From an uncultured Dehalococcoidia bacterium (lineage in GTDB: Bacteria; Chloroflexota; Dehalococcoidia; Lucifugimonadales; UBA3495), in assembly GCA_958295765.1 (NCBI GenBank), contig CATQHB010000002.1, forward strand, positions 2,654,091 to 2,718,090: a stretch of DNA of 64,000 bases, written 5' to 3'. Made by a program: the position numbers and the translations under genes. Positions 42,673-50,766 of this stretch are shown here, piece after piece. The number at the start of each line of letters is the position of its first letter. The stretch's first letter is position 1. A model generated the notes under the pieces. The model was not told the origin of the DNA. It saw nothing but the letters and a program-made list of their open reading frames with translations, and ran no database searches.

Positions 42673-43440
42673 CTAAAACTGCACCGGGTAGATGACCTGG
42701 ATTACCCGGCCGTCGCGCAGGGCCTCAAAGTAGCCATGGGAGCCGGCGGGGTTTTGCAGCCACCGCCGGACGAAGTAGGCGCAGATATTCGCCAATTGGG
42801 TGCAGACCGATTCCCCGGCGCCGGCATAACAGAAGTTTTCCAGCACCGCCGGCGTGGGTATTTCCACTTCCGAGTGAATGAACCGGGCCATGTATTCCGG
42901 CTTTATCGACTTGCCGGTCTCCGCCACCACCAGGGTATAGTCCCTGATTGGCCCGGCGGCGTCCATAATGTGTTCCGGGTCCACGTCGGCCATGGCCGCC
43001 TCATCGATGAACATATTGAGGGCAAAGAGGAACTTGGCGATGATGGCTTCCGCCGGGGTATGCCAGTCGGCCGCCGCTTCGCTGCCGTTGTTTCGGGCCG
43101 CCGCCCACTGGGTCTTGTCCACGTAGCTGACGATTACCGGGGTCTCGCGCCGCACCAGGACGTTCAGGCAGTCCTGAATCAGCTCGGCTCGCTTTTCCGG
43201 CGACCAGGATTTGAAATGGCCCCTCCCCTGGTAAATGTCGGCCGGCTTCAATTCCGACGGGGTATCGGCGCCGCCCAGCGGACTACCGAAGTGGCGGCGG
43301 CACAGGGCGTTGAACTCCCCATTGACTGCTACGTACTGGTTCTCGTGGATTAGCAGCCCCGCGTAAACGTGGTGCAACTGGTTGGGGTCATTAAGACTGC
43401 TCCCGGTATTTCCCGATTCACCCATATAGACCATGTACAT
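42673..43440 (-). CDS. DUF3800 domain protein
   Basis: A 255-residue protein matching DUF3800, a RNase H-like fold family of unknown function common in mobile and defence contexts. It starts MYMVYMGESGNTG, where the acidic residue in the first strand is the family's conserved site, and later has ELKPADIYQGRGHFKSWSPEKR, VIVSYVDKTQW and YTLVVAETGKSIKPEY. ATG 43440 has GGAGG seven bases upstream and is chosen over the open frame to 43470. The stop is about 95 bases from that of the convergent coiled-coil gene. Confidence 0.8.
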   Translation of the reverse strand: MYMVYMGESGNTGSSLNDPNQLHHVYAGLLIHENQYVAVNGEFNALCRRHFGSPLGGADTPSELKPADIYQGRGHFKSWSPEKRAELIQDCLNVLVRRETPVIVSYVDKTQWAAARNNGSEAAADWHTPAEAIIAKFLFALNMFIDEAAMADVDPEHIMDAAGPIRDYTLVVAETGKSIKPEYMARFIHSEVEIPTPAVLENFCYAGAGESVCTQLANICAYFVRRWLQNPAGSHGYFEALRDGRVIQVIYPVQF

Positions 43441-43502
43441 AGCGATGCCTCCCCGCAATGCCCGGGACAAGAATACCTCTATGGAGTGTTCCGGCGCGTT
43501 CC

Positions 43503-44135
43503 CTACTCTCCGCTCTCCGCTTCTCCCGAATCGGCCGGGGCTTCGTCCTCGCCGGGGGCCGCCGCCGTCTCCCGGCCGGCATCAACCCGCACCAGCATCG
43601 CTTCCGGGTCGGTCAGCAGCGTTACGTTGGCCGGCAATGGTATATCGGCGGCCCGGATTACGGCGTTGGGGTCAACCAGTTCGGCCAGGTCTATCTCTAT
43701 TTCGTTGGGTATTTCCAAGGGCAGGGCCTCCACCTCCAGGTGGTAGAGAACCTGGGCTACGGCGCCGGCGGTTTCCCGCGCGCCGGGCGACTCGCCGACC
43801 AGGTTGACCGGCACCTGGGCCGACATCCTTTCCGTCGCCGATACCGCCAGGAAATCCACGTGAAGCAGGTCGCCCCGCACCGGGTTCCACTGGATTTCCC
43901 GGGCAAAGGTCAGCCGCTCCCCGGCCTCGCCCGCTACCGAAAGGGCGATGGGGTTGGTGTTGCCGGCGGCGGCCAAGGCCCGGAGTAGTTGTTTCTGTTC
44001 ACACTGCAAGGGTCGCGCTTCAACTCCCGGCCCGTAAAGATGTACCGGAACGGTGCCTTGACGCCGTAGTTGCTTTACTTTTTTGCCCAGAATCTCCCGG
44101 GGTTCCAGTTCCAGCTTGATTGCCTCGGTGGTCAT
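43503..44135 (-). CDS. rplY: Ribosomal protein bL25 (Ctc form)
   Basis: A 210-residue L25/Ctc protein that binds 5S rRNA. The N-terminal L25 domain (LELEPREILGKKVKQLRRQGTVPVHLYGPG, then PIALSV and HVDFLAV) is followed by the TL5-type C-terminal domain with QVPVNLVGESPG, VLYHLEVEALPLEIPNEIEIDLAEL and a disordered acidic tail rich in Glu, Asp and Ala. AAGGAGCAGGA lies about five bases before the ATG. Confidence 0.95.
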   Translation of the reverse strand: MTTEAIKLELEPREILGKKVKQLRRQGTVPVHLYGPGVEARPLQCEQKQLLRALAAAGNTNPIALSVAGEAGERLTFAREIQWNPVRGDLLHVDFLAVSATERMSAQVPVNLVGESPGARETAGAVAQVLYHLEVEALPLEIPNEIEIDLAELVDPNAVIRAADIPLPANVTLLTDPEAMLVRVDAGRETAAAPGEDEAPADSGEAESGE

Positions 44136-44918
44136 CGGTGTCCTGCTCCTTAAATCGGTCTATCATCCAACAGCCGTATAATAATAGCACCGACCGGGTG
44201 GAAAAGGAACCTTTGGGCGCATCGGTCAGGGCTGGCGCAGCATAACCGTCATTCCGGCGTAGGCCGGAACCCGGAACCCTCGGTAGCCGGCACGGTCTTT
44301 TCCGGGGGATTTCCTGGATTCCGGCTTTCGCCGGAACGACGGTTGCTTGGGTTGCCTTGGTTAAAATGCGATTACCTTGCGCCCTGATTAGGGCCGGGGC
44401 AAAGTCAATGTCAATATCCGCTTAACGTCAATATCCGCTCATGGTGAGCTTATCGAACCACCTATCCGTCCTTCGACAAGCTCAGGATGAGCGGGAGATT
44501 TACTCCTTGTAACACATATCCGCTCATGGTGAGCCTGTCGAACCACCTACCCGTCCTTCGACAAGCTCAGGATGAGCGGGGGATTTACTCCGTACAACAC
44601 ACATCCGCTCATGGTGAGCTTGTCGAACCACCTAACCCGTCCTTCGACAAGCTCAGGATGAGCGGAGATTTACTCCGGCGGCAAGAACCGGAAACCTGGT
44701 GTTATCAACGTTTGTTGGTATTATCACCGGGGTAGGGGCGGGTTTGTAACCCGCCCGACGTTCAACGACAAGGACATACCGGAAAACGGGTTGCCCTGGC
44801 TGAATGTTCCTATCCCCGAGCCGGGGCGGGTTATAAACCCGCCCCTACCATCCTATCATCTCATCCGCCGGAACCGGCCCGGTTAAGGAATACCAAAACC
44901 GGCCGGGGAGCACCGCCC
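44136..44918. repeat. Intergenic repeat block between rplY and the radical SAM gene
   Basis: No gene is seen. A degenerate full palindromic element lies at 44245-44342. Three pairs of CCGCTCATGGTGAGC and CCTTCGACAAGCTCAGGATG arms lie at 44436-44665 with about 85-bp periodicity, each pair separated by GGGATTTACTCC-like spacers. GGGCGGGT arms occur near 44733-44757 and 44822-44847. Confidence 0.8.
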
Positions 44919-46292
44919 CTACCCCGGATGCCCCGGCGTCCCGTACATCGGGCAGCCGTGGCAGGAACGAGCCTCTCCACAGGGAGCCGTTGCCGCCCCG
45001 GCGGCGGAATGGACCGGGCCGGCCAACTCCGCCTGCATCGCCTGCCTTTCGCTGCCGCCCTCGGCGAACAGGTCCAGCTTCAGTTGCTTGGCGCTGGGCG
45101 GACGCTGGCCGGGGAAGGCTACGAAGGGCCAGGCCCGTTTCCGCACTACGCCCATGGCCTGCAAGTCCCGCCAGTTGTCGATGGTGTGCTGGCGGCGGTT
45201 GTCGATGATGCGCTGGGCCGAGGTTGGCCCCAGGCCGGGCACCCGCAGCAGCGTCTCCCGGCTGGCGGCGTTCAAGTCCACCGGAAAGGCGCCCAGATTT
45301 TCCAGGGCGATGGCCGTCTTGGGGTCTTGCTCCAGGGGCAGGAAACCGCCGCCGTCAAAGGCCAGGTTCAGCTCAGCGTTGGAGTATTGATAGATACGCT
45401 TGAGCCAGTCCATCTGGTAAAGGCGGTGCTCCCGCAGGGGCGGCACGGCGGGGTGTTCCTCCATCGGCGTATGGGCCGCCGGGCGGAAGGCCGAGTAATA
45501 GACCCGTTTCAGGTTCCAGTCGGTATATAGCTGGTCGATGCGCTGAAAGATGTCGGCATCGCTTTCGTCGGCGGCCCCCACCACCATCTGGGTGGCCTGG
45601 CCCACCGCGCCGCCGCTGCTGGCTTTGGTGAGCTTGTCAATCCAACTCATGGGCGCCAGGATGCCGCCCTCAAAGTCCTTGTGGGGACTGATGCGCCGCA
45701 TCATTTCCGCCGTGGGCGTCTCGATGTTCACCGACAGGCGGGTGCCCAGGCGGTGGGCCGCCTCGACGTACTGGTACTCGGTGCCGGGCATCACCTTGAG
45801 GTGGACGTAGCCCTTGAACCCGTATTTGCGCCGGACGGTCTCGATGACCTGAATCATCTTGTCCGAGGTTTTGGAGCCGCTGCCGGCGATGCCGGAGCTG
45901 AGGAAGAGGCCGTTGACGGTGTGGCGCTGGTGCATTTCGTTAAAGGCGCGGGCCAGTTCGTCCACCTTGAAGGCGTAGCGTTTGCGGGGGACATAGACGC
46001 TGTTGGGGCAGTAGGCGCAGTCCATCATACAGAAGTCGGTGAACATGACCCGCATGAGGTTGATGAACTTGCCGTTGGGCATAGCGGCGCGATAGACGCC
46101 GGGGGCGGGGCGCTTGGCCGGGTTGGTGTAGGAGTAGTGGCCTGGCGGCGCGGGCGCAGCGGCAGTGGCGGCCTGGCTGCCGGCCCACTTCCTGCCGCCA
46201 CCGCCCTGAGGCTGGGCCAGGACATCATCGCCGGCCATCCCGCCAAGAATCTGCATCTTTTCATAAACGTCCGGGGCGCGCTTAATGAGCAT
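44919..46292 (-). CDS. Radical SAM protein with HhH domain (putative DNA modification/repair)
   Basis: A 457-residue radical SAM enzyme. The cluster motif is CMMDCAYC with Cys88, Cys92 and Cys95 (CxxxCxxC), after an N-terminal extension and GVYRAAMPNGKFINLMRVMFTD. The core continues with LSSGIAGSGSKTSDKM and MVVGAADESDADIFQRI; a helix-hairpin-helix segment LRVPGLGPTSAQRIIDNRR (about 352-370) suggests DNA binding. This matches proteins annotated as putative DNA modification/repair radical SAM proteins, distant relatives of spore photoproduct lyase. The substrate is unproven. GGAGGG about nine bases upstream supports the ATG at 46292. Confidence 0.87.
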   Translation of the reverse strand: MLIKRAPDVYEKMQILGGMAGDDVLAQPQGGGGRKWAGSQAATAAAPAPPGHYSYTNPAKRPAPGVYRAAMPNGKFINLMRVMFTDFCMMDCAYCPNSVYVPRKRYAFKVDELARAFNEMHQRHTVNGLFLSSGIAGSGSKTSDKMIQVIETVRRKYGFKGYVHLKVMPGTEYQYVEAAHRLGTRLSVNIETPTAEMMRRISPHKDFEGGILAPMSWIDKLTKASSGGAVGQATQMVVGAADESDADIFQRIDQLYTDWNLKRVYYSAFRPAAHTPMEEHPAVPPLREHRLYQMDWLKRIYQYSNAELNLAFDGGGFLPLEQDPKTAIALENLGAFPVDLNAASRETLLRVPGLGPTSAQRIIDNRRQHTIDNWRDLQAMGVVRKRAWPFVAFPGQRPPSAKQLKLDLFAEGGSERQAMQAELAGPVHSAAGAATAPCGEARSCHGCPMYGTPGHPG

Positions 46293-46339
46293 AAGGTAAA
46301 ACCCTCCCGTGCAGCGTGATAAGAACTGATGTTCTCAAG

Positions 46340-46377
46340 GTTGACGGGGGGTTATACGGGTTGTCAAGGGGGTCAAC
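46340..46377 (+). promoter_or_regulatory. Inverted GTTGAC/GTCAAC sites upstream of the ATPase-TOPRIM pair
   Basis: GTTGAC (46340-46345) and GTCAAC (46372-46377) form an inverted pair with TTGTCAAG between them, in the 147-base gap between divergent genes. They are placed about 65 bases upstream of the ATPase start and could be an operator. Weak evidence by eye. Confidence 0.25.
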
Positions 46378-46439
46378 TAGATGCAACTATTGGAGAAAGC
46401 TGTTAGAATTGCAAAAACCTTTCAAGGCACGGTCAAGAG

Positions 46440-47558
46440 ATGGTAAATTCAGATTTACACCTGCCCAGCCTGTCCATCCAGGGCTTTCGCGGAATACCGG
46501 AGCTTTCGATTCCGCGCTTGGGCCGGGTTACGCTGATTGCCGGCCAGAACGGGGTGGGCAAGACCACCCTGCTGGACGCCGTCCGTATTTACGCCGACCG
46601 CGGCAGCTATTCCACTCTCATCGACGTATTGCAAAGCCACGACGAGCTGGGGGTTGATATTGGCGAAGACGGGGAAGACGTAGCCGCCCCCGATTTCAGC
46701 GGGCTTTTCCATAACCGAGGTCTAACGTCCACCGATTTGTCAATAGGCACGGAAGACCAGCCTCAACAACTTCGTATCCAGGCCGGGGAGGGACTGTTTC
46801 ATCAAAGCAGCTTTTTCGAAGAAGAGATTACCAGTAACGAGGACCTTCCCCTCAAAATCAAATTTAACGGCGTCGCACAGGAGACTAACCCCCAATCACT
46901 CAAACGAGCATACCGGCGTATGCACAACCGGTTGCGGTATTTCGAGTCAGACGCCGCCGTCGGCATCCGTTGCCAATCCGCGGGGCCTAACGTCCTCCGC
47001 AACGAAGATATAGCCCGCTTCTGGGACGCCGCGGTGCGTAACAACGAAGATAACCGGGTAGTAGAAGCGTTGCGACTGGTTTACGGCGAAGGAGTAGAAC
47101 GGGTCAATATGATTGCCGACTACCGCAGGCCCGGCTTGAGGACTAGCACGCGGCGCGCGGTTGTGAACTTCCAAGGACAAGCGCCGGTGCCATTGCGAAG
47201 CCTGGGTGACGGCGCCGTCCGTATGTATGGCGTTGCCCTTGCCCTTGCCAACAGCCAAGACGGTATCCTGCTGATTGACGAAGCCGAAAACGGCCTCCAC
47301 CACTCGGTACAATCCGATTTCTGGAAAATGGTCATCCAAACGGCCCAGCAGAACAACGTCCAGGTTATCGCCACTACTCACAGCTGGAACTGCGTGGCCG
47401 GCTTCAGCCGTGCCTTGACTACTCTGGAAGTAGCCGAGGGTGTCCTGATCCGCCTTGACCGTATTGGCGACTTCCTGTGGCCCGAATTCCTGCGGCCGGT
47501 AGAATATACTGCGGAAGACCTGCAAGTGGTCGCCCGTCAAGGCATTGAGGTACGGTAG
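46440..47558 (+). CDS. AAA/ABC-type ATPase of an OLD-like defence pair
   Basis: A 372-residue ATPase of the SMC/OLD-like AAA_15 or AAA_21 kind. The N-terminus LSIQGFRGIPELSI is typical, Walker A is GQNGVGKTT (35-43), the signature-like segment is PLRSLGDGAVRMYGVALALA (251-270), Walker B ILLIDEAENGLHH with Asp280-Glu281, and the H-loop ATTHS at 311-315. The next gene encodes a TOPRIM-like protein, starting two bases after its stop. Together they resemble split OLD nucleases and ATPase-TOPRIM anti-phage pairs such as PARIS (AriA-AriB). Local base composition is lower in GC than in housekeeping neighbours. The defence role is inferred. Confidence 0.85.
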   Translation: MVNSDLHLPSLSIQGFRGIPELSIPRLGRVTLIAGQNGVGKTTLLDAVRIYADRGSYSTLIDVLQSHDELGVDIGEDGEDVAAPDFSGLFHNRGLTSTDLSIGTEDQPQQLRIQAGEGLFHQSSFFEEEITSNEDLPLKIKFNGVAQETNPQSLKRAYRRMHNRLRYFESDAAVGIRCQSAGPNVLRNEDIARFWDAAVRNNEDNRVVEALRLVYGEGVERVNMIADYRRPGLRTSTRRAVVNFQGQAPVPLRSLGDGAVRMYGVALALANSQDGILLIDEAENGLHHSVQSDFWKMVIQTAQQNNVQVIATTHSWNCVAGFSRALTTLEVAEGVLIRLDRIGDFLWPEFLRPVEYTAEDLQVVARQGIEVR

Positions 47559-47559
47559 T

Positions 47560-48237
47560 ATGCCCGAACCCGACCAATCCAGCCCCAAGCTACTCCTGGT
47601 CGAAGGCCAGAACGACTTGCACGCAGTTTTGCATCTGTGCAACAAACACGATTATTTTTCTGTCGAGGGGGATTGGGGGAGTGAGCGGGTTGTCCTGAAC
47701 CAGCCAACACATTCCTATTTCACCGTTGAGGAAAAGAAGGGCATCAGCGAGTTGCGCAAAGCTATTCGTACCGAAGTGCAGACTTCAGGACGGCAAGCCT
47801 TGGGAATTCTGGTTGATGCCGACGAAGATTTGCACGGGCGTTGGAGCGAGTTAAGCAAGGAATTTCAGAGGGCCGGCATAACTCTGCCTGACTGCCCCTG
47901 CCCTGACGGAACCATAAAAGATTCTGCCAACCGGCCCCGCGTCGGTGTATGGCTTATGCCCAACAATAAGTGTAATGGTGAACTCGAAGACTTCGTTAAG
48001 GAAATGATTCCTGCTGGTGACCCGGTATGGCCGCGGTCCCAACGTTACATTAACGGCATCCCGAAAGGGGCTAGAAAGTTCGACCAGGCAACAGTTACGA
48101 AAGCCCAAGTCCATGCTTGGCTATCCGCTAGAAAGAACCCTCGTCAGATGGGCGCCGCCATTGGCGACGGCGACCTGGAAACCTCCGGCCCCCTCTGCCA
48201 AACCTTCCTGGACTGGCTGCAACGGCTGTTTGGTTGA
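47560..48237 (+). CDS. TOPRIM-like (DUF3226-type) partner of the ATPase
   Basis: A 225-residue protein with TOPRIM character: KLLLVEGQNDLHAV gives the conserved Glu15-Gly16, and GILVDADED gives the Asp86-x-Asp88 pair. RPRVGVWLMPNNKCNGELEDFVKEM (about 127-150) is typical of DUF3226/OLD-family TOPRIM proteins, which use these acids for metal-dependent DNA or RNA cleavage. The ATG at 47560 lies directly after the ATPase stop; an in-frame start at 47545 would overlap. Its 3' end nearly meets the convergent hsdMS gene (three bases). The effector role is inferred from pairing with the ATPase. Confidence 0.82.
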   Translation: MPEPDQSSPKLLLVEGQNDLHAVLHLCNKHDYFSVEGDWGSERVVLNQPTHSYFTVEEKKGISELRKAIRTEVQTSGRQALGILVDADEDLHGRWSELSKEFQRAGITLPDCPCPDGTIKDSANRPRVGVWLMPNNKCNGELEDFVKEMIPAGDPVWPRSQRYINGIPKGARKFDQATVTKAQVHAWLSARKNPRQMGAAIGDGDLETSGPLCQTFLDWLQRLFG

Positions 48238-48240
48238 AAC

Positions 48241-50757
48241 CTACCCCCACACCCGCCCTACCGCCCCGCGCACCCGTTCCTCCAGCAACCCGGCCAACTC
48301 CCCTGCGCCCACCGCCCGCCGCCGCTCCTCCTCTATTCCCGCCACCAACTCCTCTTGCACCCGCAACGGCGGTAGGGGGATTTTGGCATTGTTCAAGCTA
48401 CGGATTGGCAATTGGGGCTGGGCTGAACCTGACAGGATAGCATCTCGCTGTCCTTGGAAACTTCGGGATTGAAAGAAATAAAAAAGGTAATTCCCGGACA
48501 GTTCACGCTCATCCGGCCTGAAAATTAACATACCGGAATTGATTCGCAGGGAGTCAAAGGGAACCGTATCGTCGTAGTAGCCGGTATTCCCGACAGTTCC
48601 GCGTGTAGTGAGGACGACATCGCCACGACGCAACTTCCCTTTCTTTAAGGCAGCGTCTTTTTCTTGCGTTATAAACTCCACCCCGTCGAAGTTAAAACCA
48701 TCCGGTCGAACATTTTTTGTGTTAAGAAAAACGCAGGCACCAGTTTGAGAGAAGTCCTCCTTCTTGGGGTAGTTAATTCCCCTGTCCCCGTCAATTATCT
48801 CAAATGGGGCCTCTGAAAACGCCACCACCGGCCAGCTTGGGTCAATGTCCACCCGGGGTCGCCAGTTATCTACCACCGCCCGCGCCCCGTCGATGACCCG
48901 CTGATACCCCGCTACCTCCGCCACTATTTCCTCCTGCACCGACAACGGCGGCAGGGGGATTTGGATGTTGCCGATTTCGGACAGCCGTAAAGACGGATAG
49001 TTTTGGTCTGCCGTCAACTGCCGGGCGTCCACTTGGCAAAGCAACTGATATACAAACTGCGGCAAAGCCTTTTCCCGGTTGCAGACAATCCCGGCCAAAT
49101 GGCTTGATACATAGGCCGGCTCGCCCATAACAACCCGATGATTCAGAAAGGTTGACGCCCCGCTTTTGGGAAACAGAATTGTCCCGGCCGGGAACTGGCG
49201 CAACTTCTTTTCCTCAACCGCCTGCTGGTTCACCCAATCCTTTGCGCCAGTGAAGTTGTCCGACCGGTGAACCGCCCCCACGTCCGCCGTCCGCACAAAG
49301 GGAAATACGCCATCCTTAAAATACTCGTCGCCTTGCGGGGCAGAGTTGCCGGCAGTAATCGCGGCAATATCCACCAGCAGCATATAGGGGAACTTTGCAT
49401 CCCGCCGCCCGTTCTCCCGATACCGCTCACCGCTCAGGTTATACTCCCCGCCGGCCGCCAGTTTGGCCTTGTCCACCACCAGCCCGGTTTGGGGCGCAAA
49501 GTCCGCCAGGCTTTCCCCGGCCCGCAACCGCCGCAGGTACTCTTGCAACTCCGACTGCACTGCCGGCAGGTCGTCCTGGTCAATGGGCCGCCGCTGCGCC
49601 CCCAGGTCAAAGCCGTCCCGTTCCACCTTGAAAAAGGCGACGGTGTCGGCCCGGCCGGCCAGGCTTTTGTCCAGAATCAGGATGGAGGTCTTGACCCCGG
49701 AGTAGGGCTGAAAGACGCCGCCGGGCAGGGAAATCACCGCCGCCAGGTAGTTGTCCACCAGCATTTTCCGCAGTTGCTTGTAGGCGTTTCCGCTCTGAAA
49801 GATGACGCCCTCCGGGACGATGACCCCGGCCCGCCCCTGGGGGTTCAGGTGTTCGGCGATGTAGTCCACGAACAGGACTTCGCTGCGCCGGGACTGGACC
49901 GAAAAGCGGTTGTGGGGCTGGATGCCGCCCCGCGGCGACATAAAGGGCGGGTTGGTGATAATCACGTCGGCGTACTGGTCCCACCGCTCCTGGCTGGTCA
50001 GGGTGTCGTACTCGACGATGTGCGGCTCGGCAAAGCCGTGCAGGTACATATTGACCCGGGAGAGGCGCACGAAGTCCGGGGAGATGTCATAGCCCAGGAG
50101 GTTGGCCGCCAGCCGGTGGCGCTCCGCCGGGGTCAGGGTATCGCCGCCCCGGTCGTCGGTATTGGCCTGGCGGATGTGCTGCCAAGCGGAAATCAGGAAT
50201 CCGGCGGTGCCGCAGGCCGGGTCCAGGATGGTCTCCGTCTTTTGCGGGTTCACCACCGCCACGATGAAGTCGATGATGTGGCGGGGCGTGCGGAACTGGC
50301 CGGCGTCCCCCTGCACCCCCAGCACCGACAGCAGGTACTCGTAGGCGTCCCCCAGGTTTTCCGAATCGCCGTAGCTGAACCCGTCGATGACCTCGAGAAA
50401 GAGCATCAGGGTTTCCGGGTCCCGATAGGGCAGGAAGGCGTTGCTGAAAATGTCCCGGAACAGGGGCGGCAGGCCGGGATTTTGCGGCATCCGGGCGATG
50501 GCATCGCTGTAAAGGATCAACTTTTCCTGACCGCCCAGGCCGGAGCGCATCAGCCTGGCCCAGCCGTAGCGCTCAAAGTCCCCGGCAAAGAACCCCCGCT
50601 GGCCGCCCAGTTCCTCGGACAGAGCGTCCATATCATCCATAAACTTGTAGATGAGGGCCAGGGTAATCTGCTCCACCTGGCTCTTGGGGTCGGGGATTTT
50701 GCCCACCAGGATGTCCCGGGCCGTGTCAATGCGCCGTTTGGTATCCGCGTCCAACAT
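48241..50757 (-). CDS. Type I restriction-modification fused methyltransferase-specificity subunit
   Basis: An 838-residue fusion. The HsdM part (1-430) has an N-terminal helical domain, the AdoMet motif LDPACGTAGFLIS (near 180) and catalytic NPPF (VIITNPPFMSPRGG, near 265). From about 460 onward it is an HsdS-like specificity region with two target-recognition domains: one near FPYMLLVDIAAITAGNSA to IGNIQIPLPPLSVQEEI, one near WPVVAFSEAPFEIIDG to NAKIPLPPLRVQEELVAGI, each followed by a coiled-coil conserved region. A fused MS subunit gives a self-contained sequence-specific N6-adenine methyltransferase. The restriction subunit lies nine bases upstream on the same strand. Confidence 0.92.
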   Translation of the reverse strand: MLDADTKRRIDTARDILVGKIPDPKSQVEQITLALIYKFMDDMDALSEELGGQRGFFAGDFERYGWARLMRSGLGGQEKLILYSDAIARMPQNPGLPPLFRDIFSNAFLPYRDPETLMLFLEVIDGFSYGDSENLGDAYEYLLSVLGVQGDAGQFRTPRHIIDFIVAVVNPQKTETILDPACGTAGFLISAWQHIRQANTDDRGGDTLTPAERHRLAANLLGYDISPDFVRLSRVNMYLHGFAEPHIVEYDTLTSQERWDQYADVIITNPPFMSPRGGIQPHNRFSVQSRRSEVLFVDYIAEHLNPQGRAGVIVPEGVIFQSGNAYKQLRKMLVDNYLAAVISLPGGVFQPYSGVKTSILILDKSLAGRADTVAFFKVERDGFDLGAQRRPIDQDDLPAVQSELQEYLRRLRAGESLADFAPQTGLVVDKAKLAAGGEYNLSGERYRENGRRDAKFPYMLLVDIAAITAGNSAPQGDEYFKDGVFPFVRTADVGAVHRSDNFTGAKDWVNQQAVEEKKLRQFPAGTILFPKSGASTFLNHRVVMGEPAYVSSHLAGIVCNREKALPQFVYQLLCQVDARQLTADQNYPSLRLSEIGNIQIPLPPLSVQEEIVAEVAGYQRVIDGARAVVDNWRPRVDIDPSWPVVAFSEAPFEIIDGDRGINYPKKEDFSQTGACVFLNTKNVRPDGFNFDGVEFITQEKDAALKKGKLRRGDVVLTTRGTVGNTGYYDDTVPFDSLRINSGMLIFRPDERELSGNYLFYFFQSRSFQGQRDAILSGSAQPQLPIRSLNNAKIPLPPLRVQEELVAGIEEERRRAVGAGELAGLLEERVRGAVGRVWG

Positions 50758-50766
50758 TCCGGTCTC

